Assembly: GCF_002836515.1 (NCBI RefSeq)
Contig: NZ_PJBC01000001.1
Location: 1-64,000, forward strand
Reading direction: 5' to 3'
DNA: 64,000 bases
Origin: Pseudomonas sp. Choline-02u-1
GTDB lineage: Bacteria; Pseudomonadota; Gammaproteobacteria; Pseudomonadales; Pseudomonadaceae
Positions within the stretch are counted from its first letter, which is position 1. Every line of letters begins with the position of its first letter. Below, in pieces: positions 51,952 to 60,436 of this stretch. Made by a program: the position numbers and the translations under genes. The notes below the pieces were generated by a model. That model had not been told where the DNA came from, searched no databases, and saw nothing but the letters and a program-made list of their open reading frames with translations.

Positions 51952-53429
51952 CACTCGCACGCTTCCAGATGTGCATCGGCGGAGACTGGGTCGACGCCCT
52001 CTCCGGCAAGACCTTCGAAAGTCTCAACCCGGCCACGGCGCAAGCCTGGGCGCAGCTGCCTGACGCTGATGAGGCGGACGTCGAACGCGCTGTGCAATCG
52101 GCACAGGCTGCATTCGACAGCCCTGCATGGCGTGGCCTGACTGCAACCGCGCGGGGCAAATTGTTGCGTCGCCTCGGCGACCTGATCGCGGAAAACAAGG
52201 AACAACTGGCGCAGCTGGAAAGCCGCGACAACGGCAAACTGATCCGCGAAACCCGTGGCCAGGTCAGCTATCTGCCGGAGTTCTTCCACTACACCGCCGG
52301 CCTCGCGGACAAGCTTGAGGGCGGCACCCTGCCGCTGGACAAGCCCGACCTGTTTGCCTACACCGTGCACGAAGCCATGGGTGTAGTTGCCGCGATCATT
52401 CCGTGGAACAGCCCGCTGTACCTGACGGCGATCAAACTGGCGCCGGCGCTCGCCGCCGGCAACACCATCGTGATCAAGCCGTCCGAGCACGCCTCGGCGA
52501 CCATTCTCGAACTGGCACGCCTGGCCCTTGAAGCCGGGATTCCGCCGGGTGTGGTCAACGTCGTCACCGGCTACGGCCCGAGCACTGGCGCCGCCCTCAC
52601 TCGCCATCCGCTGATCCGCAAGATCGCCTTCACCGGCGGTGCGGCGACGGCGCGGCATGTAGTGCGCAGCAGCGCCGAGAACTTCGCCAAGCTGTCGTTG
52701 GAGCTGGGCGGAAAATCGCCGAACATCATTTTCGCCGACGCCGACCTGGACAGTGCGATCAACGGCGCGATCGCCGGGATCTACGCGGCGTCCGGGCAGA
52801 GCTGCGTGTCCGGTTCGCGCTTGTTGGTGCAGGACGAAATCTACGACGAGTTCGTCAATCGCCTGGTCGAACGCGCCCAGCGCATCCGCATCGGCAACCC
52901 ACAGGAAGACAACAGTGAAATGGGCCCGATGGCCACCGCGCAGCAACTGGCGGTGGTCGAAGGTCTGGTCGCCGATGCGATCGCCGAAGGCGCGCGCTTG
53001 CGCACCGGCGGCAAGCGTCCGAGCGATGTTGGCGAAGGCTGGTTCTACGAGCCGACGCTGTTCGAATGCGACCGCAATTCGATGAAGATCATGCAGGAAG
53101 AAGTCTTCGGCCCGGTCGCCTCGGTGATTCGTTTCAAAGACGAAGCCGAAGCACTGGCGATCGCCAACGACTCACAGTTCGGCCTCGCCGCCGGCATCTG
53201 GACCCGCGACCTGGGCCGTGCCCATCGTCTGGCGCGCGACGTGCGTTCGGGGATCATCTGGGTCAACACCTACCGCGCGGTCTCGGCCATGGCGCCGATC
53301 GGCGGCTTCAAGAACAGTGGCTATGGACGCGAAAGCGGCATCGATTCGGTGCTGGCCTACACCGAACTGAAAACGGTGTGGATCAACCTCTCCCAGGCAC
53401 CGATGCCTGATCCGTTTGTGATGCGCTAG
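51948..53429 (+). CDS. Aldehyde dehydrogenase family protein
   Basis: 493 residues. NAD(P)-dependent ALDH: MGVVAAIIPWNSPLYLTAIK, NTIVIKPSEHASATILELAR, catalytic Glu in KLSLELGGKSPNIIFADADL, catalytic Cys in YAASGQSCVSGSRLLVQ and the ENxxxGP-equivalent QEEVFGPVASVIRFKDEAEA. Oxidises an aldehyde intermediate of this pathway to its acid; substrate unknown. Overlaps the hydrolase and is followed after 12 bases by the flavin reductase. Confidence 0.93.
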   Translation: MTLARFQMCIGGDWVDALSGKTFESLNPATAQAWAQLPDADEADVERAVQSAQAAFDSPAWRGLTATARGKLLRRLGDLIAENKEQLAQLESRDNGKLIRETRGQVSYLPEFFHYTAGLADKLEGGTLPLDKPDLFAYTVHEAMGVVAAIIPWNSPLYLTAIKLAPALAAGNTIVIKPSEHASATILELARLALEAGIPPGVVNVVTGYGPSTGAALTRHPLIRKIAFTGGAATARHVVRSSAENFAKLSLELGGKSPNIIFADADLDSAINGAIAGIYAASGQSCVSGSRLLVQDEIYDEFVNRLVERAQRIRIGNPQEDNSEMGPMATAQQLAVVEGLVADAIAEGARLRTGGKRPSDVGEGWFYEPTLFECDRNSMKIMQEEVFGPVASVIRFKDEAEALAIANDSQFGLAAGIWTRDLGRAHRLARDVRSGIIWVNTYRAVSAMAPIGGFKNSGYGRESGIDSVLAYTELKTVWINLSQAPMPDPFVMR

Positions 53430-53441
53430 GAGTCCTGCGAA

Positions 53442-53927
53442 ATGATCGAACCCGGCATTTACAAAGACGTCATGAGCTCGTTCCCGTCCGGCGTCACGGT
53501 GGTGACGACGCTGGATCCGGACGGCGGCATCGTCGGCATCACCGCCAGCGCCTTCAGTGCGCTGTCGATCGACCCGGCGCTGGTGCTGTTCTGCCCCAAC
53601 TACGCTTCCGATACCTACCCGGTGCTACGCGACAGCAAGAAATTCGCCATCCACTTGCTCTCCGCCGAACAGACAGCCGAAGCCTATGCGTTTGCCGGCA
53701 AGGGCAAGGACAAGGCCAAAGACATCGAGTGGCATCTCAGCGATCTGGGCAATCCGATCCTTGCCAAGGCCACGGCGATCATCGAGTGCGAGTTGTGGCG
53801 TGAATACGACGGCGGCGACCACGCGATCATCGTCGGCGCGGTGAAGCACCTGATCCTGCCCGAGCAACCGGTGACGCCGATGATTTATCACAAGGGCAAG
53901 TTGGGCGCGTTGCCGCCGCTTACCTGA
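53442..53927 (+). CDS. Flavin reductase family protein
   Basis: 161 residues. FMN-binding split-barrel flavin reductase (HpaC/RutF-like): MSSFPSGVTVVTTLDPDGGI, VGITASAFSALSIDPALVLF, KFAIHLLSAEQTAEAYAFAG, LWREYDGGDHAIIVGAVKHL. Supplies reduced FMN or FAD to a two-component monooxygenase, which is not encoded in the window. Last gene of the 50495 operon, followed by a REP pair. Confidence 0.9.
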   Translation: MIEPGIYKDVMSSFPSGVTVVTTLDPDGGIVGITASAFSALSIDPALVLFCPNYASDTYPVLRDSKKFAIHLLSAEQTAEAYAFAGKGKDKAKDIEWHLSDLGNPILAKATAIIECELWREYDGGDHAIIVGAVKHLILPEQPVTPMIYHKGKLGALPPLT

Positions 53928-53941
53928 GAACAGTGCTAAAC

Positions 53942-54035
53942 CCTGTGGGAGCGGGCTTGCTCGCGAATGCGGTAGATCATCCAACATAAATGTCGACTGA
54001 CACGACGCTTTCGCGAGCAAGCCCGTTCCCACAGG
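53942..54035. repeat. REP inverted pair (GGGCTTGCTCGCGAA class)
   Basis: CCTGTGGGAGCGGGCTTGCT and its reverse complement at the end of the 50495-53927 operon, just before the next start at 54060. Confidence 0.86.
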
Positions 54036-54059
54036 GGAATTGGGGTGACTGGAGGAATA

Positions 54060-54449
54060 ATGAGTAACGAGAAGTATGAGAAGGGTCTGAAGATCCGCAC
54101 CCAGGTATTGGGCGAAGCGTACGTGCAACGTTCGATAGAGAACGCCGACGACTTCACCCGTCCGCTGCAGGAAATGGTCACCGAATACTGCTGGGGCCAC
54201 GTTTGGGGTCGTGACGGCTTGTCGCTCAAGGAGCGCAGCATGATCAACCTGGCGATGATCTCGGCGCTCAACCGCCCGCACGAACTCAAGCTGCATGTGC
54301 GTGGCGCCTTGCGTAACGGCCTGAGTCGTGAGCAAATACGCGAAATTCTGCTTCAGGTCGGCATTTATTGCGGCGTTCCGGCGGCCGTGGACAGTTTCCG
54401 GCTGGCCCGTGAAGCCTTTGCCGAAGCCGACGCCGAGGCCTCAAGTTAA
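54060..54449 (+). CDS. Carboxymuconolactone decarboxylase family protein (PcaC-like)
   Basis: 129 residues, the usual length of gamma-carboxymuconolactone decarboxylase. EMVTEYCWGHVWGRDGLSLK, ERSMINLAMISALNRPHELK, LHVRGALRNGLSREQIREIL and QVGIYCGVPAAVDSFRLARE match the PcaC-type pattern, including the E-L-K-x-H-V-x-G-A helix. GGAGG lies 7 bases before the ATG at 54060. It belongs to the same gene group as the hydrolase; the two could handle a lactone or keto-acid intermediate. Confidence 0.9.
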   Translation: MSNEKYEKGLKIRTQVLGEAYVQRSIENADDFTRPLQEMVTEYCWGHVWGRDGLSLKERSMINLAMISALNRPHELKLHVRGALRNGLSREQIREILLQVGIYCGVPAAVDSFRLAREAFAEADAEASS

Positions 54450-54507
54450 CCCCTCGGCTGTTTTGATGCCCCTCTGGCATGGACAGCCAAGCTCAAGAGC
54501 GGACCCC

Positions 54508-55272
54508 ATGAAACGCCAGCCACTCGACGACAGCTTCAAGGTCAATCGCAACCCCGTTACCCTGCGCGAAATCGTGTTGGACAAACTGCGTAGCGCGATC
54601 ATGAATTTCCAGCTCATGCCAGGCGATCGCCTGGTCGAACGCGACCTCTGTGATCGCCTCGGTGTCAGCCGGACTTCGGTGCGCGAAGCCTTGCGCCATC
54701 TGGAATCCGAAGGTCTGGTCGAATTCGCCGACGCCAAGGGCCCGCGCGTGGCCATCATCACCCTCGATGACGCTGTCGATATTTACGAATTGCGTTGCGT
54801 ACTCGAGGGGCTGATCGTTCAGCTGTTCACTCTGCGCGCCAAAGCCAAGGACATCAAAGCCCTGGAAAAAGCCCTCGATGACAACCGCAAGGCATTGAAG
54901 GACGGCGAGCTGCAGCAGGTGATCGACTCGGTGCAGGGTTTCTACGACGTACTGCTCGAAGGCTCGGGCAATCATGTCGCCGCCACCCAGTTGCGCCAGT
55001 TGCAGGCCCGCATCAGCTATCTGCGCGCGACCTCGGTGTCACAGGAAAACCGACGCGGCGCGAGTAATCACGAGATGGAAAAAATGGTCGAGGCGATCAA
55101 GAGCGGTGATCCGCTGGCGGCGCATCAGGCCTGTGTCGATCACGTCCGCGCGGCGGCGGCCGTGGCCCTCGATTACCTCAAGCGCAAGCAGGAAGAAACC
55201 GGCGTCGCCGTCAAAGGCACCCCGGCGATCACTCTGCCAATCGCGCTGAAAGAACCCCGCATAGGTCAATGA
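54508..55272 (+). CDS. FCD-domain GntR-family regulator of the catabolic gene set
   Basis: 254 residues. GntR winged helix (LREIVLDKLRSAIMNFQLMP, DRLVERDLCDRLGVSRTSVR, EALRHLESEGLVEFADAKGP, about 19-80) and an FCD effector domain with ELRCVLEGLIVQLFTLRAKA and the C-terminal AHQACVDHVRAAAAVAL helix. The start at 54508 precedes the wHTH; upstream frame sequence belongs to the CMD gene in another frame. Encoded in the middle of the gene set whose three promoters share TGGT-AT-ACCA sites, so it is the obvious regulator, probably a repressor relieved by a pathway ligand. Confidence 0.9.
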   Translation: MKRQPLDDSFKVNRNPVTLREIVLDKLRSAIMNFQLMPGDRLVERDLCDRLGVSRTSVREALRHLESEGLVEFADAKGPRVAIITLDDAVDIYELRCVLEGLIVQLFTLRAKAKDIKALEKALDDNRKALKDGELQQVIDSVQGFYDVLLEGSGNHVAATQLRQLQARISYLRATSVSQENRRGASNHEMEKMVEAIKSGDPLAAHQACVDHVRAAAAVALDYLKRKQEETGVAVKGTPAITLPIALKEPRIGQ

Positions 55273-55273
55273 C

Positions 55274-55837
55274 ATGTTCAGCCCGAGCTTTTGCCCGAAA
55301 TGCGGTGGCCCTGACCTTGGTCAGCAGACGCCGTCGGGCGATACGCACGAGCGCCTGATGTGCCGCGGCTGCGGCTATATCCATTACATCAATCCGAAGA
55401 TCATTGCCGGTTGCATCATCGAGCAGGACGGCAAATACCTCTTGTGCCAACGGGCAATTCCCCCGCGCCCGGGCACCTGGACCCTGCCGGCCGGGTTCAT
55501 GGAAAGCTTTGAGACCACCGAGCAGGCGGCGTTGCGCGAAGTCTGGGAAGAAAGCGGCGTGCGCGCGGAAATCGTCTCGCCGTATTCGATTTTCAGCGTG
55601 CCGAAGATCAGCGAGGTGTACATCATCTTCCGCGCCATCGCTTTGGAGATCACCGGGCAGTACGGGCCGGAAACCATGGATTACAAATTCTTCGCCCCTG
55701 AAGAGATTCCATGGGAGCAGATTTATTACCCGGCGATCCGGCAGATTCTCGAGCGCTATATCGAAGAGCGCCAGGCCGGGGTGTACGGGATTTACATGGG
55801 CAATGACGACAGCGGCAAAATCCACTTTATGCGCTGA
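55274..55837 (+). CDS. Zinc-ribbon NUDIX hydrolase
   Basis: 187 residues. N-terminal zinc ribbon (CPKCGG at about 8-13, CRGCGY at about 31-36), then a NUDIX domain with the full box GFMESFETTEQAALREVWEE-SGV. The C-terminal half has strands and MDYKFFAPEEIPWEQIYYPA. This ribbon-NUDIX form is shared with FAD pyrophosphatase-type enzymes (Arabidopsis NUDX23 is the one I recall) and other dinucleotide hydrolases. With RibB and a flavin reductase nearby, FAD or a related nucleotide is a reasonable substrate guess. Starts one base after the regulator stop. Confidence 0.88.
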   Translation: MFSPSFCPKCGGPDLGQQTPSGDTHERLMCRGCGYIHYINPKIIAGCIIEQDGKYLLCQRAIPPRPGTWTLPAGFMESFETTEQAALREVWEESGVRAEIVSPYSIFSVPKISEVYIIFRAIALEITGQYGPETMDYKFFAPEEIPWEQIYYPAIRQILERYIEERQAGVYGIYMGNDDSGKIHFMR

Positions 55838-55842
55838 TGTCT

Positions 55843-55873
55843 GATCATTCCCACGCGGAGCGTGGGAATGATC
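55843..55873. repeat. CCCACGC-GCGTGGG palindrome
   Basis: GATCATTCCCACGC-GGA-GCGTGGGAATGATC is a near-perfect 31-base palindrome between the NUDIX (+) and DUF1330 (-) stops. It belongs to the same class as 36775-36878 and may also act as a terminator. Confidence 0.8.
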
Positions 55874-55881
55874 AATACGGC

Positions 55882-56178
55882 TTAAATCGGGGCAAAGGCC
55901 TCAACAATAATGATCTCCGCCCTCGCCCATTCCTCGCGGTAACTCTTCGCCTCCTGGTACGCCGCTGAGCGGTAGCACGCCACGGCTGTTTCGTAGTTTT
56001 CAAACTCGATGATCACCGTGCGTTGCGGCGTTTCACGCCCTTCCATCGCCTCGCTGCGCCCGCCTCTGGCGAGAAATACGCCACCGAATGCGGCAATCGC
56101 CTGCGGGGTGCGCTGGGTGTAATGGCTGTAGCGCTCGGCATCGGCTATATCCACATGGGCAATCCAGTACGCCTTCAT
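55882..56178 (-). CDS. DUF1330 domain protein
   Basis: 98 residues, ferredoxin-like dimeric alpha-beta fold: YWIAHVDIADAERYSHYTQR, GGVFLARGGRSEAMEGRETP, QRTVIIEFENYETAVACYRS, AAYQEAKSYREEWARAEIII. DUF1330 proteins are found in many catabolic clusters; the reaction is unknown. Divergent from ribB, with operator 2 in the 68-base gap between them, so both sit in the regulon. Confidence 0.9.
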   Translation of the reverse strand: MKAYWIAHVDIADAERYSHYTQRTPQAIAAFGGVFLARGGRSEAMEGRETPQRTVIIEFENYETAVACYRSAAYQEAKSYREEWARAEIIIVEAFAPI

Positions 56179-56199
56179 AGTGACCTCTGTGCTAATTTT

Positions 56200-56215
56200 G
56201 TATTATGGTATACCA
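56200..56215. promoter_or_regulatory. FCD-regulator operator 2
   Basis: GTATTATGGTATACCA, identical over 16 bases to the site at 50438-50453, centred on TGGT-AT-ACCA. It lies between the divergent DUF1330 and ribB genes (starts at 56178 and 56247) and could control both. A -10-like TATTAT overlaps it on the + strand. Confidence 0.75.
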
Positions 56216-56246
56216 ATATATTTCCAACGAACCCTGAGAGTCCAGC

Positions 56247-57356
56247 ATGGCCTTCAACAGCATCGAAGAAATCATCGACGATTATCGCCTCGGCAAAATG
56301 GTTTTGCTCGTCGATGACGAAGACCGCGAAAACGAAGGCGACCTGTTGCTGGCCGCCGACCGCTGCACGGCGGAGGCTATCAGCTTCATGGCCCGTGAAG
56401 CACGGGGGCTGATCTGCCTGACCCTGACTGACGAACATTGTCAGCGTCTGGGCCTGGAGCAGATGGTCCCCGCCAACGGCAGCGTGTTCAGCACTGCCTT
56501 TACCGTGTCGATCGAAGCGGCGGTTGGCGTGACCACTGGCATTTCCGCGGCGGATCGAGCCTGCACCGTTGCTGCCGCCGTCGCGCCGAATGCCCGTGCT
56601 GAAGACCTGGTGCAGCCCGGCCACATCTTTCCGCTGCGCGCCAAGGAAGGTGGCGTGTTGACCCGCGCAGGTCATACCGAGGCCGGTTGCGATCTGGCGC
56701 GTTTGGCCGGTTTCACCCCGGCGTCGGTGATCGTCGAAGTGATGAATGACGACGGCACCATGGCCCGGCGTCCGGATCTGGAACTGTTCGCACGCAAGCA
56801 CGGGATCAAGATCGGCACCATCGCCGACCTGATCCACTATCGCCTGAGCACCGAGCACACCATCGAACGCATCGGTGAACAAGAGCTGCCAACGGTACAT
56901 GGCACGTTCCGTTTGATTACTTTCGAAGACCGCATCGAGGGCGGCGTGCACATGGCGATGGTCATGGGCGATCTGCGCCGTGACGAGCCGACGCTGGTGC
57001 GTGTGCATGTAATCGATCCGTTGCGCGATCTGGTCGGTGCCGAGTACAGCGGGCCGAAGAACTGGACGCTGTGGGCGGCGTTGCAACGAGTGGCTGAGGA
57101 AGGTCACGGGGTGGTCGTGGTGCTGGCCAATCATGAGTCGTCGCAGGCGTTGCTGGAGCGGGTGCCGCAACTGACCCAGCCGCCCCGGCAGTTCAGCCGC
57201 TCGCAATCACGGATCTATTCCGAAGTCGGGACTGGGGCGCAGATTCTGCAGAATCTTGGCGTCGGCAAGCTGCGCCACCTCGGGCCGCCGCTGAAGTACG
57301 CAGGGCTGACCGGGTATGACCTGGAGGTCGTCGAGAGCATCCCCTTCACCGAATAA
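56247..57356 (+). CDS. ribB: 3,4-dihydroxy-2-butanone-4-phosphate synthase (RibB), second-copy type
   Basis: 369 residues. The DHBP synthase domain is intact: [75 protein letters not shown]. It makes the four-carbon precursor of riboflavin from ribulose 5-phosphate. The C-terminal half has GTP cyclohydrolase II-like fold sequence ([40 protein letters not shown]) but contains no cysteine. The zinc site is therefore missing and that activity is not expected. The window shows no other riboflavin gene, so this is probably a regulon-dedicated copy that boosts flavin supply. Confidence 0.9.
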   Translation: MAFNSIEEIIDDYRLGKMVLLVDDEDRENEGDLLLAADRCTAEAISFMAREARGLICLTLTDEHCQRLGLEQMVPANGSVFSTAFTVSIEAAVGVTTGISAADRACTVAAAVAPNARAEDLVQPGHIFPLRAKEGGVLTRAGHTEAGCDLARLAGFTPASVIVEVMNDDGTMARRPDLELFARKHGIKIGTIADLIHYRLSTEHTIERIGEQELPTVHGTFRLITFEDRIEGGVHMAMVMGDLRRDEPTLVRVHVIDPLRDLVGAEYSGPKNWTLWAALQRVAEEGHGVVVVLANHESSQALLERVPQLTQPPRQFSRSQSRIYSEVGTGAQILQNLGVGKLRHLGPPLKYAGLTGYDLEVVESIPFTE

Positions 57357-57375
57357 TCCACCTGACCCACATTTC

Positions 57376-57465
57376 CTGTGGGAGGGGGCCTGCTCCCGAA
57401 GGCGTCCTGTCAGCCGACTTCATTATTGAATGACCCGACGCTACACGAGCAAGCCCGCTCCCACA
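57376..57465. repeat. REP inverted pair, diverged
   Basis: CTGTGGGAGGGGGCCTGCTC at the left; CGAGCAAGCCCGCTCCCACA at the right. The two arms belong to slightly different variants. It lies between ribB and the transporter operon. Confidence 0.78.
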
Positions 57466-57551
57466 CGGGCCTGTATTACACGCACGGATTTCTGAGTCAC
57501 AAAAAACTGTCCTGCCAGATAACCGGTAAGGCAAAGTGCTTGCACAAAGTT

Positions 57552-57578
57552 TGGAATACCATAATATGATATTCCATA
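57552..57578. promoter_or_regulatory. FCD-regulator operator 3 (related, not identical)
   Basis: TGGAATACCATAATATGATATTCCA. It contains ATACCATAAT, the exact reverse complement of ATTATGGTAT from operators 1 and 2, and has TGGAATA/TATTCCA arms forming a wider palindrome. It lies about 95 bases before the binding-protein gene. Probably the third site of the regulon, with lower or different affinity. Confidence 0.6.
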
Positions 57579-57672
57579 GACCGGACGCTGCAACCAATCG
57601 TCCAGCTACTGCTCCCGACAGGCGGGCAACAACGCAAGGCCCGCTCAAAAACACAACAATGAGGGCGTGAAC

Positions 57673-58698
57673 ATGGTGTTGAACAAAGCTGCAACTGCGA
57701 TCTTTTTCGCAGGTCTGCTCAGCGTTACCGGCCAGGCTGCAATGGCTGCCGAAAGCGTGAATTTTGTCAGCTGGGGCGGTAGCACCCAGGATGCGCAGAA
57801 ACAGGCCTGGGCCGATCCGTTCAGCAAGGCCAGCGGCATCACCGTCGTCCAGGACGGGCCGACCGACTACGGCAAACTCAAAGCCATGGTCGAGAGCGGC
57901 AACGTGCAGTGGGACGTGGTCGATGTCGAAGCCGATTTCGCCCTGCGCGCCGCCGCTGAAGGCTTGCTCGAACCCCTCGACTTCAAAGTCATTCAACGCG
58001 ACAGGATCGACCCGCGCTTCGTCAACGATCACGGCGTCGGCTCGTTCTTCTTCTCCTTTGTCCTCGGTTACAACGAGGGCAAGCTCGGCGCCAACAAGCC
58101 GCAGGACTGGAGCGCGCTGTTCGACACCAAGACTTACCCCGGCAAACGCGCCCTGTACAAATGGCCAAGCCCCGGCGTGCTCGAACTGGCGCTGCTGGCC
58201 GACGGCGTTGCGGCTGACAAGCTCTACCCGCTGGACCTGGACCGCGCCTTCAAGAAACTCGACACCATCAAGAAAGACATCGTCTGGTGGGGCGGCGGCG
58301 CGCAGTCGCAGCAACTGCTGGCGTCCGGCGAAGCGAGCATGGGCCAGTTCTGGAACGGTCGTGTGCATGCTTTGCAGGAAGACGGCGCACCCGTTGGCTT
58401 GAGCTGGAAGCAGAACCTGGTCATGGCCGACATTCTGGTCATCCCCAAAGGCGCGAAAAACAAGGATGCGGCGATGAAGTTCCTCGCCAACGCGAGCAGC
58501 GCCAAAGGCCAGGCTGATTTCTCCAACCTGACCGCCTACGCCCCGGTCAACCTCGACAGTGTCGAGCGTCTGGATTCGACGCTGGCGCCCAACCTCCCAA
58601 CAGCGTACGCCAAGGATCAGATCACCCTTGATTTCGCTTACTGGGCCAAAAACGGTCCGGCTATCGCGACACGGTGGAACGAATGGCTGGTCAAATGA
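57673..58698 (+). CDS. ABC transporter periplasmic binding protein (PotD/PotF family)
   Basis: 341 residues. Signal peptide MVLNKAATAIFFAGLLSVTG ending QAAMA-AES. Then the COG0687 pattern: VNFVSWGGSTQDAQKQAWAD, KASGITVVQDGPTDYGKLKA, WDVVDVEADFALRAAAEGLL, SFFFSFVLGYNEGKLG, LYKWPSPGVLELALLADGVA, GEASMGQFWNGRVHALQEDG. Captures a small ligand, often a polyamine, opine or amine-like compound, for the permeases encoded behind it. GAGGG seven bases upstream favours ATG 57673 over GTG 57667. Under operator 3. Confidence 0.9.
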   Translation: MVLNKAATAIFFAGLLSVTGQAAMAAESVNFVSWGGSTQDAQKQAWADPFSKASGITVVQDGPTDYGKLKAMVESGNVQWDVVDVEADFALRAAAEGLLEPLDFKVIQRDRIDPRFVNDHGVGSFFFSFVLGYNEGKLGANKPQDWSALFDTKTYPGKRALYKWPSPGVLELALLADGVAADKLYPLDLDRAFKKLDTIKKDIVWWGGGAQSQQLLASGEASMGQFWNGRVHALQEDGAPVGLSWKQNLVMADILVIPKGAKNKDAAMKFLANASSAKGQADFSNLTAYAPVNLDSVERLDSTLAPNLPTAYAKDQITLDFAYWAKNGPAIATRWNEWLVK

Positions 58699-59603
58699 AA
58701 ATCGCGGCCACTGCGCCCCGCCCCTCCGCTGCCACCGGGAGCGCCGCCGGCGCTGCCGGTTCGGCTTTCAAGCAGCGCTGGCGCGGCGCCGGCAACCTCG
58801 TCCCGGCGCTGCTGTTCCTCGGCCTGTTCTTTCTCGCGCCGCTGATTGGCCTGCTGTTGCGCGGCGTGCTGGAACCGGTGCCGGGTCTTGGCAACTATGA
58901 ACAACTGTTCGCCAACTCGGCCTATGCCCGAGTGCTGCTCAATACCTTTTCGGTGGCCGGGCTGGTGACGCTGTTCAGCCTGTTGCTGGGCTTCCCGCTG
59001 GCCTGGGCGATCACCCTGGTACCGCGCGGCTGGGGCCGCTGGATTCTGAACATCGTGCTGCTGTCGATGTGGACCAGCCTGCTCGCCCGCACCTATTCGT
59101 GGCTGGTGTTGCTGCAAGCCTCGGGCGTGATCAACAAGGCGCTGATGGCCATGGGCATCATCGATCAGCCGCTGGAAATGGTGCACAACCTCACCGGCGT
59201 GGTGATCGGCATGAGCTACATCATGATCCCGTTCATCGTGCTGCCGTTGCAGGCGACCATGCAGGCCATCGACCCGATGATCCTGCAGGCCGGCTCGATC
59301 TGTGGCGCGAGCCCGTGGACCAACTTCTTCCGGGTGTTTCTGCCGCTGTGCCGGCCGGGCCTGGCCTCCGGCGGGTTGATGGTGTTCGTGATGTCGCTCG
59401 GTTACTACGTCACCCCGGCGCTGCTCGGCGGGGCGCAGAACATGATGCTGCCGGAGTTCATCATTCAGCAGGTGCAATCGTTCCTCAACTGGGGCCTGGC
59501 CAGTGCCGGCGCCGCGTTGCTGATCGCCATCACCCTGGTGTTGTTCTACTTCTACCTGAAGCTTCAACCGGAATCCCCGGTTGGCGCCAGTAACGCGAGG
59601 TAA
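58695..59603 (+). CDS. ABC transporter permease (PotB/PotH family)
   Basis: 302 residues. Six membrane segments after an Ala/Pro-rich cytoplasmic N-terminus (first at about 37-57: NLVPALLFLGLFFLAPLIGL). The EAA loop for contact with the ATPase reads QAGSICGASPWTNFFRVFLP. Overlaps the binding-protein gene by four bases, which fixes the start. Partner of the next permease. Confidence 0.9.
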   Translation: MKIAATAPRPSAATGSAAGAAGSAFKQRWRGAGNLVPALLFLGLFFLAPLIGLLLRGVLEPVPGLGNYEQLFANSAYARVLLNTFSVAGLVTLFSLLLGFPLAWAITLVPRGWGRWILNIVLLSMWTSLLARTYSWLVLLQASGVINKALMAMGIIDQPLEMVHNLTGVVIGMSYIMIPFIVLPLQATMQAIDPMILQAGSICGASPWTNFFRVFLPLCRPGLASGGLMVFVMSLGYYVTPALLGGAQNMMLPEFIIQQVQSFLNWGLASAGAALLIAITLVLFYFYLKLQPESPVGASNAR

Positions 59604-59609
59604 GCCGAC

Positions 59610-60419
59610 ATGCTTCTGACCCCCAATGCCATGAGCCGGCGCATGCGTTTCGGCCTCTACGCCACGACTGGGCTGATCGGTCTGTTTCTGCTGTTGCCGA
59701 TCGTGTTCATCGTGCTGCTGTCGTTCGGCTCTTCCCAGTGGCTGGTGTTCCCGCCACCGGGCTGGACGCTGAAATGGTACGGCCAGTTCTTCTCCAACCC
59801 CGACTGGATGAACGCCGCTGCCGCCAGTCTCAAGGTGGCCGTACTGACCACGATTTGCGCCGTGGCTCTCGGTCTGCCGACCGCGTTTGCGCTGGTGCGT
59901 GGGCGCTTCCCCGGCCGCGAGATGCTCTACGGCCTGTTCACCCTGCCGATGATCGTGCCGCTGGTGATCATCGCCGTGGCGGTGTATGCGCTGTTCCTCA
60001 AGCTCGGCTACACCGGGACGATGTTTGCCTTCGTGGTCAGCCATGTGATCGTCGCGCTGCCGTTCACCATCATCTCGATCATCAACTCGTTGAAGCTGTT
60101 CGATCAGTCGATTGAAGACGCAGCGGTAATTTGCGGCGCCTCGCGCCTGCAAGCGGTGTTCAAGGTGACGTTCCCGGCGATCCGTCCGGGCATGGTCGCC
60201 GGCGCCCTCTTCGCTTTCCTCGTTTCGTGGGACGAAGTGGTGCTCAGCGTGATGATGGCCAGCCCGACTCTGCAAACCCTTCCCGTGAAAATGTGGACCA
60301 CTCTGCGCCAGGACCTGACCCCGGTGATCGCCGTCGCTTCGACGCTGCTGATCGGCCTGTCGGTATTGGTCATGGTGATCGCCGCCGCCCTGCGCCGGCG
60401 CAATGAAATCAGCGCCTGA
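59610..60419 (+). CDS. ABC transporter permease (PotC/PotI family)
   Basis: 269 residues. Starts MLLTPNAMSRRMRFGLYATT. Six membrane segments, first at about 19-41 (GLIGLFLLLPIVFIVLLSFG). EAA loop: EDAAVICGASRLQAVFKVTF. The usual PotC-type LFTLPMIVPLVIIAVAVYAL follows. Second subunit of the channel; six bases downstream of the first permease. Confidence 0.9.
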   Translation: MLLTPNAMSRRMRFGLYATTGLIGLFLLLPIVFIVLLSFGSSQWLVFPPPGWTLKWYGQFFSNPDWMNAAAASLKVAVLTTICAVALGLPTAFALVRGRFPGREMLYGLFTLPMIVPLVIIAVAVYALFLKLGYTGTMFAFVVSHVIVALPFTIISIINSLKLFDQSIEDAAVICGASRLQAVFKVTFPAIRPGMVAGALFAFLVSWDEVVLSVMMASPTLQTLPVKMWTTLRQDLTPVIAVASTLLIGLSVLVMVIAAALRRRNEISA

Positions 60420-60436
60420 GCGCCCAGGAGTACGAC

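Noticed and set aside
54060..54449. Assigning the 50495-55837 genes to protocatechuate or uracil (Rut) degradation
   Set aside because: PcaC-, PcaD/RutD- and RutF-like members are present, but PcaB, PcaG/H, RutA and RutB counterparts are absent and the regulator type is wrong, so a named pathway is not supported.
58638..60275. 545-codon frame antisense to the permease genes
   Set aside because: Composition dominated by His, Gln, Arg and Glu, typical of reading membrane-protein codons backwards; the sense strand encodes two standard permeases.
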